Source: Streptomyces sp. SS1-1
GTDB taxonomy: Bacteria; Actinomycetota; Actinomycetes; Streptomycetales; Streptomycetaceae
NCBI RefSeq assembly: GCF_008973465.1
Contig: NZ_WBXN01000004.1
Location: 620,001 to 684,000, forward strand
Length of the DNA: 64,000 bases
Direction of reading: 5' to 3'
Shown: one piece after another, positions 50,788 to 60,248 of the stretch
Position numbering within the stretch: position 1 is the stretch's first letter
Layout of the letters: every line of letters starts with the position of its first letter
Made by a program: the position numbers and the translations under genes
Notes under the pieces: model-generated
Told to the model about the DNA's origin: nothing
Databases searched by the model: none
What the model saw: the letters and a program-made list of their open reading frames with translations, nothing else

Positions 50788-51508
50788 GTCCGGTGACGAG
50801 GTCGGCCAGGCCGTCCTGGCGAGGAACGACGGTCTGGCCGCGCACCTGCGCGAGGAACTGGCCGCGCGCGGGGTGAGCGTGGTCAACCTGCTGTCCAGCC
50901 CCGGCAGCGGCAAGACGGAACTGCTGGGCCGTGTCCTCGCCCGGGCGGTCGAGCGGGGCGTCCCGGTGGCCGCGCTCACCGCCGACCTGGCCACCGAGAA
51001 CGACGCCCGGCGCCTCGCGCGGTCCGGCGCCCCGGTGAAACAGCTCCTCACCGACGGGCTGTGCCATCTGGAGGCGCGTCAGCTGCGCGGGCACGTCGAG
51101 TCCTGGCTGCCGGAGGGCACGTCGGTGCTGTTCGTGGAGAACGTCGGCAACCTGGTCTGCCCGGCCTCCTACGACCTCGGGGAGAGCCTGCGGATCGTCC
51201 TCATGGCGGTCACGGAGGGCGAGGACAAGCCGCTGAAGTACCCGACCGCGTTCGGCTCGGCCCACCTGGTGGTGCTGACCAAGTCCGACCTGGCGGAACC
51301 GGCCGGTTTCGACGCGGCCGCGTTCGAGGAGCATGTACGGCGGGTCAACCCGGGCGTCGAGGTGGTCCGGTCCTGTGCCCGCACCGGGGAGGGCGTCGAC
51401 ACCGTGCTGGAGCGGGTGCTGGCCGTCCGGGACGGCGCCGCGGCGCACACGCCTCCCCTGGCGCCGCGGCCGCACAGCCACGCGCACGCGGCCGGCCCCG
51501 TCTCGTGA
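50780..51508 (+). CDS. hypB: Hydrogenase nickel incorporation GTPase HypB
   Basis: A 242-aa GTPase that loads nickel into the large subunit. The P-loop is LLSSPGSGKTE (residues 37-47), with the switch ADLATENDA, ENVGNLVCPASYDL with the metal-site cysteine, and VLTKSDL (the NKxD box). The N-terminus is a short MCESGD, without the histidine-rich metal store; a few histidines occur in the C-terminal tail. It overlaps the protease gene by 8 bp and the hypF start by 4 bp. Confidence 0.95.
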   Translation: MCESGDEVGQAVLARNDGLAAHLREELAARGVSVVNLLSSPGSGKTELLGRVLARAVERGVPVAALTADLATENDARRLARSGAPVKQLLTDGLCHLEARQLRGHVESWLPEGTSVLFVENVGNLVCPASYDLGESLRIVLMAVTEGEDKPLKYPTAFGSAHLVVLTKSDLAEPAGFDAAAFEEHVRRVNPGVEVVRSCARTGEGVDTVLERVLAVRDGAAAHTPPLAPRPHSHAHAAGPVS

Positions 51509-53840
51509 CCGCGCCCGTGGGCAAGGGGGCGGTGCGCCGCCGGGTCGTCGTGCGCGGCACCGTGCAGGGGGTGGGGTTCCGGCCGTTCGTGCACCGCCTC
51601 GCCACCGATCTGGCGCTGGCCGGCTTCGTCAGCAACACGGCGAACGGGGTCCTCATCGAGGTGGAGGGCCGGCCGGACGGCGTGGACCGGCTGTGCGACC
51701 GGCTGGCCGCCGAGCCGCCCCCGCTGGCGGCGGTCACCGGCGTCGAGGTCGAGGACCTGCCCGTCACCGGCGCCGACGACACCTTCACCATCCGCTCCAC
51801 CGACCGCTCCCCGGGCCGTACGCATCTGCCGCCCGACACGGCGACCTGCGACGCCTGTCTGCGGGAGCTGGCCGACCCGGAGGACCGCCGGCACCGGCAC
51901 CCGTTCGTCACCTGCACCCACTGCGGCCCCCGCTTCACCATCGCCACGGGCCTGCCCTACGACCGGGCCGTCACCACCATGGACGGCTTCCCGATGTGCG
52001 CCGCGTGCGCCCGGGAGTACGGCGATCCCGCCGACCGCCGCTTCCACGCCCAGCCGGTGGCCTGCCCGGACTGCGGGCCCCGGCTGTACCTGGAGCCGGC
52101 CCCGGGCAGCGGGGTGCGGGCCGCCCGGGACGGGGACGCGCCGGCGCTGGCCCGGGCGCTGCTGGCGGGGGGCCGGATCGTCGCGGTGAAGGGCCTCGGC
52201 GGCTACCACCTGGCGTGCGACGCGACCGACGCGCGGGCCGTGGACACGCTGCGGGCCCGCAAGGAGCGCGGCGGCAAGCCGTTCGCGGTGATGTGCGCCG
52301 ACACCGACGCGGTACGGCGGGTCGCGCTGCCGTCGGCGGCCGAGCTGGCCGCCGTGACCGGCCCGCGCCGGCCCATCGTGCTGATGCGCCGGCGCGGGGC
52401 GGACGAGCCGCTCGCGCCCGGCGTCTGCCCCGGCAGCCCGCACCTCGGCGTGATGCTGCCGTACACCCCGCTGCACACCCTGCTGTTCGGGCTGCCGGGC
52501 GACCCGCCGGGGCCGCGGGTGCTGGTGATGACCAGTGGCAACCGGTCCGGGGAGCCGATCGTCACGGACGACGACGAGGCGCTGACCGGCTCGCGGGTCT
52601 CGCGGACGCCTGGCTCGCGCACGACCGGCCCATCGCCTCGCCGTGCGACGACTCCCTGCTGCGGGTGCGCAGCGACGGCACCGAGCAGGTGCTGCGCCGC
52701 TCCCGCGGGTACGTCCCGCGTCCGCTGCGGCTGCCCGTGACGCTGCGTCCGGCGCTCGCGGTGGGCGGCGACCTGAAGAACGCGCTGTGTGTGGGCGAGG
52801 GCGACCTGGCGTGGTTCGGCCCGCACATCGGGGACATGGGCGAGCTCACCACCCTGGAGGCGGCGGGCCGGGCCGAGGCGCACATGCGGCATCTGACCGG
52901 CGTGGCCCCCGAGGTGGTCGCCGCCGACCGGCACCCGGGGTACCACTCGGCACGGTGGGCCCGGTTGCAGGCCGCTCAACTGGGTTTGCGGTCCCCGGTC
53001 TTCGTTCAGCACCACCACGCGCACGTCGCCTCCGCCATGGCCGAGCACGGGCTCGACGGCAGCGAGCCGGTGCTCGGCGTCGCGTTCGACGGCACGGGGT
53101 ACGGCGACGACGGGACCGTCTGGGGCGGCGAGTTCCTGCTCGCCGGGTACGGCGGCTACCGGCGTCTCGCCCACCTCACGCCGGCACCGCTGCCCGGCGG
53201 GGACGCCGGGGTGGCCAACCCCTGCCGGCTTGCGCTGGCCCGGCTGTGGGCGGCCGGGGTGCGGTGGGAGCCCGACCTGCCGTGTGTCGCCGCCTGCGAG
53301 CCGGACGAACTCGCGCTGCTGGAGCGTCAGTTGACGCGTGACGTGGCGTGCGCGGCGACTTCCAGCATGGGCCGGCTCTTCGACGCGGTGTCGTCCCTGG
53401 TGGGGGTCTGCCATCGCGCCGAGTACGAGGCGCAGGCCGCCCTGGAGCTGGAGGCGGCGGCCACCACGGCCTGGGACGCCGACGACGGGGCCTACGCCTT
53501 CGGGACGGCCGGCGGCCGCTGCGATCCCGCGCCCGTGCTGCGCGCGCTCGTCGCCGACCTGCGGGCGGGGGTGCCCGTCCCCGTGCTGGCCGCGCGTTTC
53601 CACCGGGGTGTCGCGCGAGCCGTGGCGGAGCTGTGCCGGGGTGCCCGTGCGGACACGGGTGCGCGCACGGTCGCGCTGAGCGGCGGGGTGTTCGCCAACG
53701 CGCTGCTGGAGGAGGAGTGCGCGCGGCTGCTCGCCGCGGACGGCTCCACGGTGCTGCGGCACGGCGAAGTCCCGCCGAACGACGGCGGGTTGGCCCTCGG
53801 CCAGCTAGTGGTCGCGGCGCACCGACGAACGAAGGAGTGA
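51505..53840 (+). pseudogene. hypF: Carbamoyltransferase HypF, frameshifted
   Basis: HypF makes the thiocarbamate that becomes the CN ligands. The frame starts at GTG 51505. Acylphosphatase (1-95, RRVVVRGTVQGVGFRPF), two zinc motifs (CDACL...CTHCGPR; CAACA...CPDCGPR), and the YrdC domain (VAVKGLGGYHLACDA) are intact, then the frame breaks near 52590-52600: the sequence GLADAWLAHDRPIASPCDD continues in another frame. The Kae1-like domain (PVFVQHHHAHVASAMAEHG) is intact after the break. Adding one base restores 778 aa. Both halves show no other damage. Confidence 0.85.
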
Positions 53841-53843
53841 CGC

Positions 53844-54164
53844 ATGTGTCTGGCAGTGCCCGGCAAGGTGGTGGCCATCGAGGACGGCGCCGACCCGCTC
53901 ACCGGGCTGATCGACTTCGGTGGGGTGCGCAAGCAGGCGTGCCTGGAGTACGTGCCCGACGTGCGGGTGGGTGAGTACGTCATCGTGCACGTCGGCTTCG
54001 CGCTGCAGCGCCTCGACGAGGAGTCCGCCCTGGCCTCCCTGAAGCTGTTCGAGGAACTGGGGCTGCTGGAGGAGGAGTTCGGGGACGCCTGGCAGCAGGC
54101 GGCCCGCGAGGCGGGCGAACCGGCGCCCGCGGGGCACCAGGACGGCGGGAGTGAGGCCCGGTGA
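53844..54164 (+). CDS. hypC: Hydrogenase maturation chaperone HypC
   Basis: A 106-aa small beta-barrel chaperone. It begins [10 protein letters not shown], with the essential Cys2 after methionine removal, which holds the Fe(CN)2CO unit with HypD. The C-terminal helix region is longer than in typical 80-residue HypC and ends in a Gly/Glu-rich tail. It begins 3 bp after hypF and its stop overlaps the hypD GTG start. Confidence 0.95.
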   Translation: MCLAVPGKVVAIEDGADPLTGLIDFGGVRKQACLEYVPDVRVGEYVIVHVGFALQRLDEESALASLKLFEELGLLEEEFGDAWQQAAREAGEPAPAGHQDGGSEAR

Positions 54165-55303
54165 AGTACATCGACGAGTTCAACGACCCGGAGCTGGCCC
54201 GCCGGCTGCTGGACGAGATCCGCGCGACCGCCACCCGCCCCTGGGCGCTGATGGAGGTGTGCGGCGGTCAGACGCACTCGATCATCCGGCACGGCATCGA
54301 CCAACTGCTGCCGGAACAGGTCGAGTTGATCCACGGCCCCGGCTGCCCGGTGTGCGTGACGCCGCTGGACGTGATCGACAAGGCCCTGGAGATCGCCGCC
54401 CGCCCGGAGGTGATCTTCTGTTCGTTCGGGGACATGCTGCGGGTGCCGGGCTCCGACCGGGACCTGTTCCGGGTGAAGGGCGAGGGCGGCGACGTACGGG
54501 TGGTGTACTCGCCGCTCGACGCGCTGGAGCTGGCCCGCCGCAACCCGGACCGGCAGGTGGTGTTCTTCGCGATCGGCTTCGAGACGACCGCCCCCGCGAA
54601 CGCCATGGCCGTGCACCGGGCCCGCCGTGAGGGGCTGGGCAACTTCAGCCTGCTCGTCTCGCACGTACGGGTCCCCCCGGCGATCGAGGCCATCATGACG
54701 GCGCCGTCCTGCCGGGTGCAGGGCTTCCTCGCCGCCGGGCACGTGTGCAGCGTGATGGGGACGGCCGAGTACCCCGGGCTCGCCGACCGGTTCGGCGTGC
54801 CGATCGTGGTCACCGGGTTCGAGCCGCTGGACATCCTGGAGGGCATCCGGCGCACGGTGCGGCAGCTGGAGCTGGGCGAGCACCGGGTGGAGAACGCCTA
54901 CCCGCGCGCGGTCCGCGACGACGGCAACCCGGCGGCCGTCCGGATGATCGAGGAGGTCTTCGAGGTCACGGACCGCAACTGGCGGGGCATCGGGCCCATC
55001 CCGTCCAGCGGCTGGCGGCTGAGCGAGGCCTTCCGGGCGTACGACGCCGAGCACCGCTTCGACGTGGCCGGCATCCGGACCGAGGAGCCCGCCGAGTGCC
55101 GCAGCGGCGAGGTGCTGCAGGGCCTGATCAAGCCGACCGAGTGCGAGGCCTTCGGCACCACGTGCACGCCGCGCACACCGCTGGGCGCCACGATGGTCTC
55201 CAGCGAGGGCGCCTGCGCCGCCTACTACCTGTACCGCCGGATGAACACGCCCGCCCCGCAGGGGGTCCGGCCCGCGGCCGAGGAGATGAACCCCGTTGCC
55301 TGA
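54161..55303 (+). CDS. hypD: Hydrogenase maturation protein HypD
   Basis: A 380-aa 4Fe-4S protein that, with HypC, assembles the Fe(CN)2CO moiety. [10 protein letters not shown] (about 33-42), [11 protein letters not shown] near 58, the FETTAPANA loop, GHVCSVMGT and the C-terminal [24 protein letters not shown] cluster ligands are all present. The start GTG 54161 overlaps hypC in a GTGA. Length and motifs match the family. Confidence 0.96.
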   Translation: MKYIDEFNDPELARRLLDEIRATATRPWALMEVCGGQTHSIIRHGIDQLLPEQVELIHGPGCPVCVTPLDVIDKALEIAARPEVIFCSFGDMLRVPGSDRDLFRVKGEGGDVRVVYSPLDALELARRNPDRQVVFFAIGFETTAPANAMAVHRARREGLGNFSLLVSHVRVPPAIEAIMTAPSCRVQGFLAAGHVCSVMGTAEYPGLADRFGVPIVVTGFEPLDILEGIRRTVRQLELGEHRVENAYPRAVRDDGNPAAVRMIEEVFEVTDRNWRGIGPIPSSGWRLSEAFRAYDAEHRFDVAGIRTEEPAECRSGEVLQGLIKPTECEAFGTTCTPRTPLGATMVSSEGACAAYYLYRRMNTPAPQGVRPAAEEMNPVA

Positions 55304-56365
55304 GCCTCTGACGGACGTGGTCGACCCGGCCGCCTGGACCTGCCCCGCTCCCCTGCGCGACCAGCCGGTCGTCGTGATGGGGCACGGGGGCGGCGGCGCG
55401 CTGTCGGCGGAGCTGATGGAGCAGGTCTTCACCCCCGCGTACGGCAACAGCACGCTGGCCGCGCTCACCGACTCCGCCGTCCTCGAACTCGGGGGCGCCC
55501 GGCTGGCGTTCTCCACCGACTCGTACGTGGTCAGGCCGCTGTTCTTCCCCGGTGGCTGCCTCGGGGACCTCGCGGTGAACGGGACCGTCAACGACCTGGC
55601 GATGAGCGGGGCCCGGCCGGCCTATCTGTCCGCCGCGTTCGTCCTGGAGGAGGGCGTGGAGCTGGCGGTCGTGGAGCGGATCGCGCGGGCCATGGGCGCC
55701 GCGTCCGAGGCGGCCGGGGTCACCATCGCCACCGGGGACACCAAGGTGGTGGAGTCGGGCCACGGCGACGGGGTGTACGTCACCACCGCCGGGGTGGGTC
55801 TGGTGCCCGCCGGGGTGGACATCCGGCCGCAACGGGCTCGCCCCGGTGACGTCGTCATCGTGAGCGGGCCGATCGGGCTGCACGGCGTGGCGATCATGAG
55901 TGTCCGGGAGGGCCTCGAGTTCGGTGTCGAGGTCACCAGCGACAGCGCGCCGCTCGCGGACCTGGTCGCGGCCATGCTGGCCGTCACCCCGGACGTCCAT
56001 GTGCTGCGCGACCCCACGCGGGGCGGTCTCGCCGCGTCGCTCAACGAGATCGCCCGGGCCTCCGGGACGGGGGTGCGGCTCAGTGAGCGGGCCGTCCCGG
56101 TGCCGGACGCGGTCGCCAACGCCTGCGGGTTCCTCGGCCTGGACCGCTGTACGTGGCGAACGAGGGGCGGCTGGTCGCGTTCGTGCCCCCGTCGGCGGCG
56201 GAGGAGGTCCTCGCGGCGATGCGGGCCCATCCGCACGGGGCCGGGGCCGTCGTGATCGGTGAGTGCGTCGCCGAGCACCCCGGCATGGTCGTGGTCGCGA
56301 CGGGTCTCGGCGGCACCCGGGTGGTGGACCTGCCGCTGGGCGAGCAGTTGCCGCGGATCTGCTGA
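55296..56365 (+). pseudogene. hypE: Carbamoyl-dehydratase HypE, frameshifted
   Basis: HypE dehydrates the thiocarbamate to thiocyanate for CN transfer to iron. The frame starts at TTG 55296 behind [39 protein letters not shown] and GDTKVVESGHGDGVYV are the ATP-site signatures. The frame breaks after CGFLGLD (about 56142-56150), where one C is missing, and the remainder, ANEGRLVAFVPPSAAEEV to the C-terminal LGEQLPRIC with the reactive Cys, is in the next frame. The repaired protein is 356 aa. Confidence 0.85.
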
Positions 56366-56373
56366 CAGCGTGC

Positions 56374-56413
56374 GAGGGCCCCGGCGGTGCGTGACGGCAC
56401 CGCCGGGGCCCTC
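56374..56413. terminator. Bidirectional terminator joining the two hydrogenase operons
   Basis: A perfect 17-bp stem (56374-56390 with 56397-56413) and a 6-nt loop, exactly between the convergent ends of hypE (56365) and hypA (56419). Confidence 0.88.
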
Positions 56414-56418
56414 GTGTG

Positions 56419-56768
56419 TCAGGGGACCGCCGGTTCGATCCCGGTGATCTCCAGTCCCGGCCGCTGCGCAGGTCCGAGGAGGGCTGGTCGCAGCGCGGGC
56501 ACCAGAAGAACGGCGGCATGCCGACGGCGAACTCCTCGGCGCACGGCCCGCACCAGGCCTGCGCGGGGACCTGCTCCACCACCAGCCGTGCCGAGGCGAG
56601 GGCGGTGCCGTCGCGGGCCACCTCGAAGGCGAAGTCCAAGGCGTCCGGGACGACACCGGCCAGTTCGCCGACGCGGACGGTCACCGCCGACACGGTGTCC
56701 GTCCCGTCGGCCCGGGCCAGTTCGCCGGCCCGCTCGATGATCGCGGTCGCGATCGACAGTTCGTGCAC
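56419..56768 (-). pseudogene. hypA: Nickel chaperone HypA, frameshifted
   Basis: HypA delivers nickel. The N-terminus MHELSIATAI has the Ni ligands His2 and the zinc site is CGPCAEEF...CPRCDQP. The frame breaks after LRSGRD near 56454: one C (plus strand) is missing between 56454 and 56455. Restored, the end reads RELEITGIEPAVP and stops at 56421, for 116 aa. Unrepaired the frame runs on through the terminator. The start is GTG 56768. Last gene of the structural operon. Confidence 0.85.
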
Positions 56769-56775
56769 GGCCGGC

Positions 56776-56925
56776 TCAGGGGTAGCGGCGGCCCGCGCGC
56801 AGGCCGCCCGCCATCCGCCAGATCCGTGCCTCGCGCCGCAGGCTGGGCAGTTCCCACACCAGCAGGGCCACCGCGAGGGCGCCCAGCAGGACGGCCTCGG
56901 CCTTCAGCACCCGCACTCCGCTCAT
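56776..56925 (-). CDS. 49-aa single-helix membrane protein
   Basis: A 49-residue protein: a short charged start (MSGVRVLKAE), a transmembrane helix (AVLLGALAVALLVWELPSL) and a basic tail ending RRYP. The ATG 56925 has an AAGGAG site. It is 7 bp upstream of hypA in the structural operon. Too small for homology by eye; a DUF6893-type membrane peptide is a guess. Its role may be to attach the enzyme or pass electrons to the membrane. Confidence 0.7.
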   Translation of the reverse strand: MSGVRVLKAEAVLLGALAVALLVWELPSLRREARIWRMAGGLRAGRRYP

Positions 56926-56998
56926 TTCGGCTCCTTCGCTCCCGGCGCCGCACCGGCGCGCCCGTCGGTCGTTCATCGCGGTCACTCCCCGCCGTCCG

Positions 56999-57205
56999 TC
57001 ATCCCGGTGAGATGTTCGGCATGGCGTCCACGAGGGCGTCGTGCCGCTTCCAGTGGATCCCGGTGGAGCGGCGCGCGTCGGAGGTGCCGTCCTGGTGGTG
57101 ACCCGTCTGGTCCTGGTAGCGGCCCTGGTTGCCCTGGTGCATGCCGGACACATGACCGGGGGTGTCGGGCTTGGCCTGGGCCCTGCCGACCCGGATGCTG
57201 CCCAT
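56999..57205 (-). CDS. 68-aa His-rich protein in the hydrogenase operon
   Basis: A 68-residue hydrophilic protein with many His, Gln and Gly (HVSGMHQGNQGRYQDQTGHH, HWKRHD). The ribosome site AGGAG is 6 nt ahead of ATG 57205. It lies 38 bp after the probable DUF5947 gene. A metal-storage or chaperone role for nickel is conceivable from the composition, but nothing confirms it. No family recognised. Confidence 0.65.
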   Translation of the reverse strand: MGSIRVGRAQAKPDTPGHVSGMHQGNQGRYQDQTGHHQDGTSDARRSTGIHWKRHDALVDAMPNISPG

Positions 57206-57243
57206 GGTGTTCTCCTTCCTCGTCGGCGCGCCGCGGGGCGCGC

Positions 57244-57834
57244 TCACGGCCTCTCGGTGAGCCCGGCGAAGAACTGCTCGACGGCCGGCCAGACCGCGCC
57301 GCCGCCGGACAGCCCGCGCCAGTGGCGGCGGACGACGGCCACCATGCGGTAGCAGTCGTCGACCGGCACGATCCAGTGGTGGTCGGCGCCGTGCACGGTG
57401 TTGACCAGCAGTGCCTCCACCTCGGGTTCCACGCCGGCGAGCGGCGGACACGTCCCGGCGAGGCGCCGCCAGGCCGCCGCGTCCACCTCCCACCGCATGG
57501 CCCCGGCCGGGCTCGGTCCCTCGGCGGTGACCGTGCCGTCGGCGCGGGGCACGAAGAAGACCAGCCCTACGGGGACGCCGAGGACGTCCGTGGCGACCTC
57601 GGGCAGCCGGACCCGGCGGCGCGGGACCAGCCGGTACCGGCCCTCGCCGGCGCCGCCCCGGTCGAACAGCACCGAGCAGGGGCCGCAGACGCAGCGCACC
57701 CGCTCCTCCTCGGCGTCGTGCAGATGAGGGTGCTCCTCGGCGACCGGCGCCGCGCACAGGTCGCACACCTCCGCGTCCGCCGCGCGGGCGGCCGTGGAAC
57801 GGATGAGCCGGGCCAGGGCGCCGCCGGTGGTCAC
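57244..57834 (-). CDS. Zinc-ribbon-containing hydrogenase-associated protein (probably DUF5947)
   Basis: A 196-aa protein. The N-terminal region has a C-x2-C pair (CDLCAAPV), a His-rich HPHLHD and a second C-x-C-x2-C (CVCGPC), a likely zinc or iron site at residues 24-55. The C-terminal half is alpha/beta with WHIVPVDD-like acidic turns. It overlaps the NifU-like gene by 4 bp. I believe it matches DUF5947, a family seen near hydrogenases of this type, but could not check. Confidence 0.72.
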   Translation of the reverse strand: MTTGGALARLIRSTAARAADAEVCDLCAAPVAEEHPHLHDAEEERVRCVCGPCSVLFDRGGAGEGRYRLVPRRRVRLPEVATDVLGVPVGLVFFVPRADGTVTAEGPSPAGAMRWEVDAAAWRRLAGTCPPLAGVEPEVEALLVNTVHGADHHWIVPVDDCYRMVAVVRRHWRGLSGGGAVWPAVEQFFAGLTERP

Positions 57835-58403
57835 GGCGCACCCCGGTGCGTCAGGGTGGCCAGCGGTACGAACGCCGGGGCGGGCCGCCGCTCCGCGGGG
57901 TCCGGCACCGGTTCCACGCCCGTCAGCTCCGGGGCGGCGGCGAGTACAGCGGCCCGTACGGCGTCGGTGACGTCGACCCCGCCGCCGCTACCGCCTCCGC
58001 AGCCGGAGCCACAGCCGCCGCCCGCCGTCAGCCGCACCCGGGCGACGCCGCCCTCCACACCGGCCCACTCGACGTCCCCGCCGCGTTCGCGGACGGCGGG
58101 GCGCAGCCGCTCGACGGCGCGGGCCGCCCGGCGTTCGGCGGGTTCGGGGTGGATGTCGTGCAGCACCAGCAGATGCCCGAGGAGCTCGTCGTCGGCGAGG
58201 CGTGCGGCGAGGGCGGTGTCGGCGAGGTCCAGGACGCGGGCCAGCGCCTCGCCGTAGACCTCGGTGAGCAGGCCCACCGCCTCGGTGGCGGGGCGGGTGA
58301 CGGGGCCGGGTGTGGACTCCAGGCCCTCCAGGAGTTCGTCGAGCCGGGCGAGCCGGGCCTCGACGTCCGGGTCGGCCAGGCGGGCCGCGCCGGGCTCATC
58401 CAT
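57831..58403 (-). CDS. NifU-like C-terminal domain protein
   Basis: A 190-aa protein. The last 90 residues resemble the NifU C-terminal Fe-S scaffold domain (VRERGGDVEWAGVEGGVARVRL), with GGGCGSGCGGG in place of the family C-x2-C, giving a C-x3-C in a glycine-rich loop. The N-terminal half is helical and acidic. It overlaps the large-subunit gene by 8 bp. A role in Fe-S insertion into the small subunit is inferred from position. Confidence 0.72.
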   Translation of the reverse strand: MDEPGAARLADPDVEARLARLDELLEGLESTPGPVTRPATEAVGLLTEVYGEALARVLDLADTALAARLADDELLGHLLVLHDIHPEPAERRAARAVERLRPAVRERGGDVEWAGVEGGVARVRLTAGGGCGSGCGGGSGGGVDVTDAVRAAVLAAAPELTGVEPVPDPAERRPAPAFVPLATLTHRGAP

Positions 58404-60189
58404 GGCTCGCCCCGTACGTCGGGGAGTGCATCGTGGTCAGCGTCTTGCCCTTGCCGACGTACATGTGGACGCCGCACGGCAGACAGGGGTCGAAGCTGCG
58501 GACGGTGCGCATGATGTCGACGCCCTTGAAGTCGTCGGGGCCGTTCTCCTCGAAGATCGGCTGTCCCTGCACGGCGTCCTCGTACGGGCCGGGTGTGCCG
58601 TACATGTCGCGGGGGCTGGCGTTCCACGGGGTGGGCGGGTACGGGTGGTAGTTGGCGATCTTCTTGTCCTTGATCACCAGGTGGTGGGAGAGGACGCCGC
58701 GCACCGCCTCGTGGAAGCCGCAGCCGATCGCCTCGTCGGGCACCTCGTAGTTCTCGAACACCTTGGTGTCGCCGGAGCGGACGAGGCCCATGGCCTCCTC
58801 GAGGAACTGCAGCGACATGGCGGCCGCGTAGGCGACGAAGTAGGGCCGGGCGCGGTCCCGTTCGATGGTGTTGCTCCACTTCGGGATGCGCCATTCCAGG
58901 GTGGTCTCCGGCAGGCTCTCGCCCTTGGGCAGGGAGATACGGACGCTGTCGCCGGTGGCCTTGACGTACGGGGTGTCGACGATGCCGCTGAGCGCGGTGG
59001 ACCACAGGCGGGCCAGCGGGCCGCCGCCGGTGTCCAGGGCGAGGTGGTCGCCGGTGCGCGGGTCGAGCCAGCGGGGGCTCATCACCCAGCTGTAGTTGCC
59101 GTCGAAGTCGCGCTTCTGCGGGACCGGGACGGTCGTCTGGTTCCAGGGGTGGCGCATGTCGACGGGGTTGCCGAGCGGGTCACGGGTGACGAAGGGGTCC
59201 TCGTTGACCCAGTCCTCGTAGAAGGAGCTGCCGAGCATGATGCGCAGGCCGAGGTTGATGTCGACGAGGTTGTTGGTGACGAGTTCGCCGTCGACGACGA
59301 TGCCGGGGGTGACGTACATGGCCTTGCCCCACGTGTTCATCGTCTCGTAGCGGTAGTCGACGACCTTGGGGTCCTGGAAGGCGCCCCAGCAGCCGAGCAG
59401 GACGCGGCGGCGGCCGACCTCCTCGTAGCCGGGCAGCGCCTCGTAGAAGAAGTCGAAGACGTCGTCGTTGAGGGCGACGGCCTTCTTGATGAAGTCGATG
59501 ATCCGCATGAGCCGGCTGAGGTAGTCGGTGAACGCGGTGGGCTGCGGCATCGTGCCGACGCCGCCCGGGTACAGCGTGGAGGGGTGGACGTGCCGGCCCT
59601 CCATCAGGCAGAACATCTCGCGGGTGACCCGGCTGACCTTCAGGGCCTCCTTGTAGATCTCGCCCTCGAAGGGGTTGAAGGCCCGCATGATGTCGGCGAT
59701 CGTCCGGTAGCCGTGGATGTCGCCGCGGGGCGCCGCGGTGCGTTCGGCGCGGGCCAGGACCCCGGGGTTGGTGGCCTTGACCATGGCCTCGCAGAAGTCC
59801 ACGAAGACCAGGTTGTCCTGGAAGATCGTGTGGTCGAACATGTACTCGGCCGCTTCGCCGAGGTTGACGATGTGCTCGGCGAGCATCGGCGGTTTGACGC
59901 CGTAGGCCATCTGCTGGGCGTAGTCGGAGCAGGTGGTGTGGTTGTCGCCGCAGATCCCGCAGATGCGGGAGGTGATGAAGCCGGCGTCCCGGGGGTCCTT
60001 GCCCTTCATGAACACCGAGTAGCCGCGGAACAGCGACGAGGTGCTGTGGCATTCGACGACTTCCCGGTTGGCGAAGTCGATCTTCGTGTAGATGCCCAGG
60101 TTCCCGATGATGCGGGTGATCGGGTCCCAGGACATGTCCACGATCTGTGGCGGCTTGCGCTCCGTCGCGCGGGCCTCGGTGGTCGTCAT
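58396..60189 (-). CDS. hhyL: [NiFe] hydrogenase large subunit, actinobacterial high-affinity type
   Basis: A 597-aa catalytic subunit. The two cysteine pairs that hold the NiFe centre are intact: RICGICGDNH (Cys77, Cys80) and DPCLPCGVH (Cys569, Cys572, His575). A 22-residue tail after His575 would be removed by the maturation protease. The length and the sequence around L1 and L2 place it in the actinobacterial high-affinity group (1h, formerly group 5) known for oxidising atmospheric H2. The start ATG 60189 has a moderate GGGGC/AGT region upstream. It follows the small subunit gene by 59 bp. Confidence 0.95.
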   Translation of the reverse strand: MTTTEARATERKPPQIVDMSWDPITRIIGNLGIYTKIDFANREVVECHSTSSLFRGYSVFMKGKDPRDAGFITSRICGICGDNHTTCSDYAQQMAYGVKPPMLAEHIVNLGEAAEYMFDHTIFQDNLVFVDFCEAMVKATNPGVLARAERTAAPRGDIHGYRTIADIMRAFNPFEGEIYKEALKVSRVTREMFCLMEGRHVHPSTLYPGGVGTMPQPTAFTDYLSRLMRIIDFIKKAVALNDDVFDFFYEALPGYEEVGRRRVLLGCWGAFQDPKVVDYRYETMNTWGKAMYVTPGIVVDGELVTNNLVDINLGLRIMLGSSFYEDWVNEDPFVTRDPLGNPVDMRHPWNQTTVPVPQKRDFDGNYSWVMSPRWLDPRTGDHLALDTGGGPLARLWSTALSGIVDTPYVKATGDSVRISLPKGESLPETTLEWRIPKWSNTIERDRARPYFVAYAAAMSLQFLEEAMGLVRSGDTKVFENYEVPDEAIGCGFHEAVRGVLSHHLVIKDKKIANYHPYPPTPWNASPRDMYGTPGPYEDAVQGQPIFEENGPDDFKGVDIMRTVRSFDPCLPCGVHMYVGKGKTLTTMHSPTYGASHG

Positions 60190-60248
60190 CTGCGGTACTG
60201 CCCCTCGCTGTGTGTGGTGGTGAGTGGGGTGGGCGGGGTGACGTGGTG

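Noticed and set aside
55128..56768. A 546-aa minus-strand frame starting as HypA
   Set aside because: The first ~105 residues are HypA, but the rest runs through a terminator and antisense to hypE as a result of the hypA frameshift.
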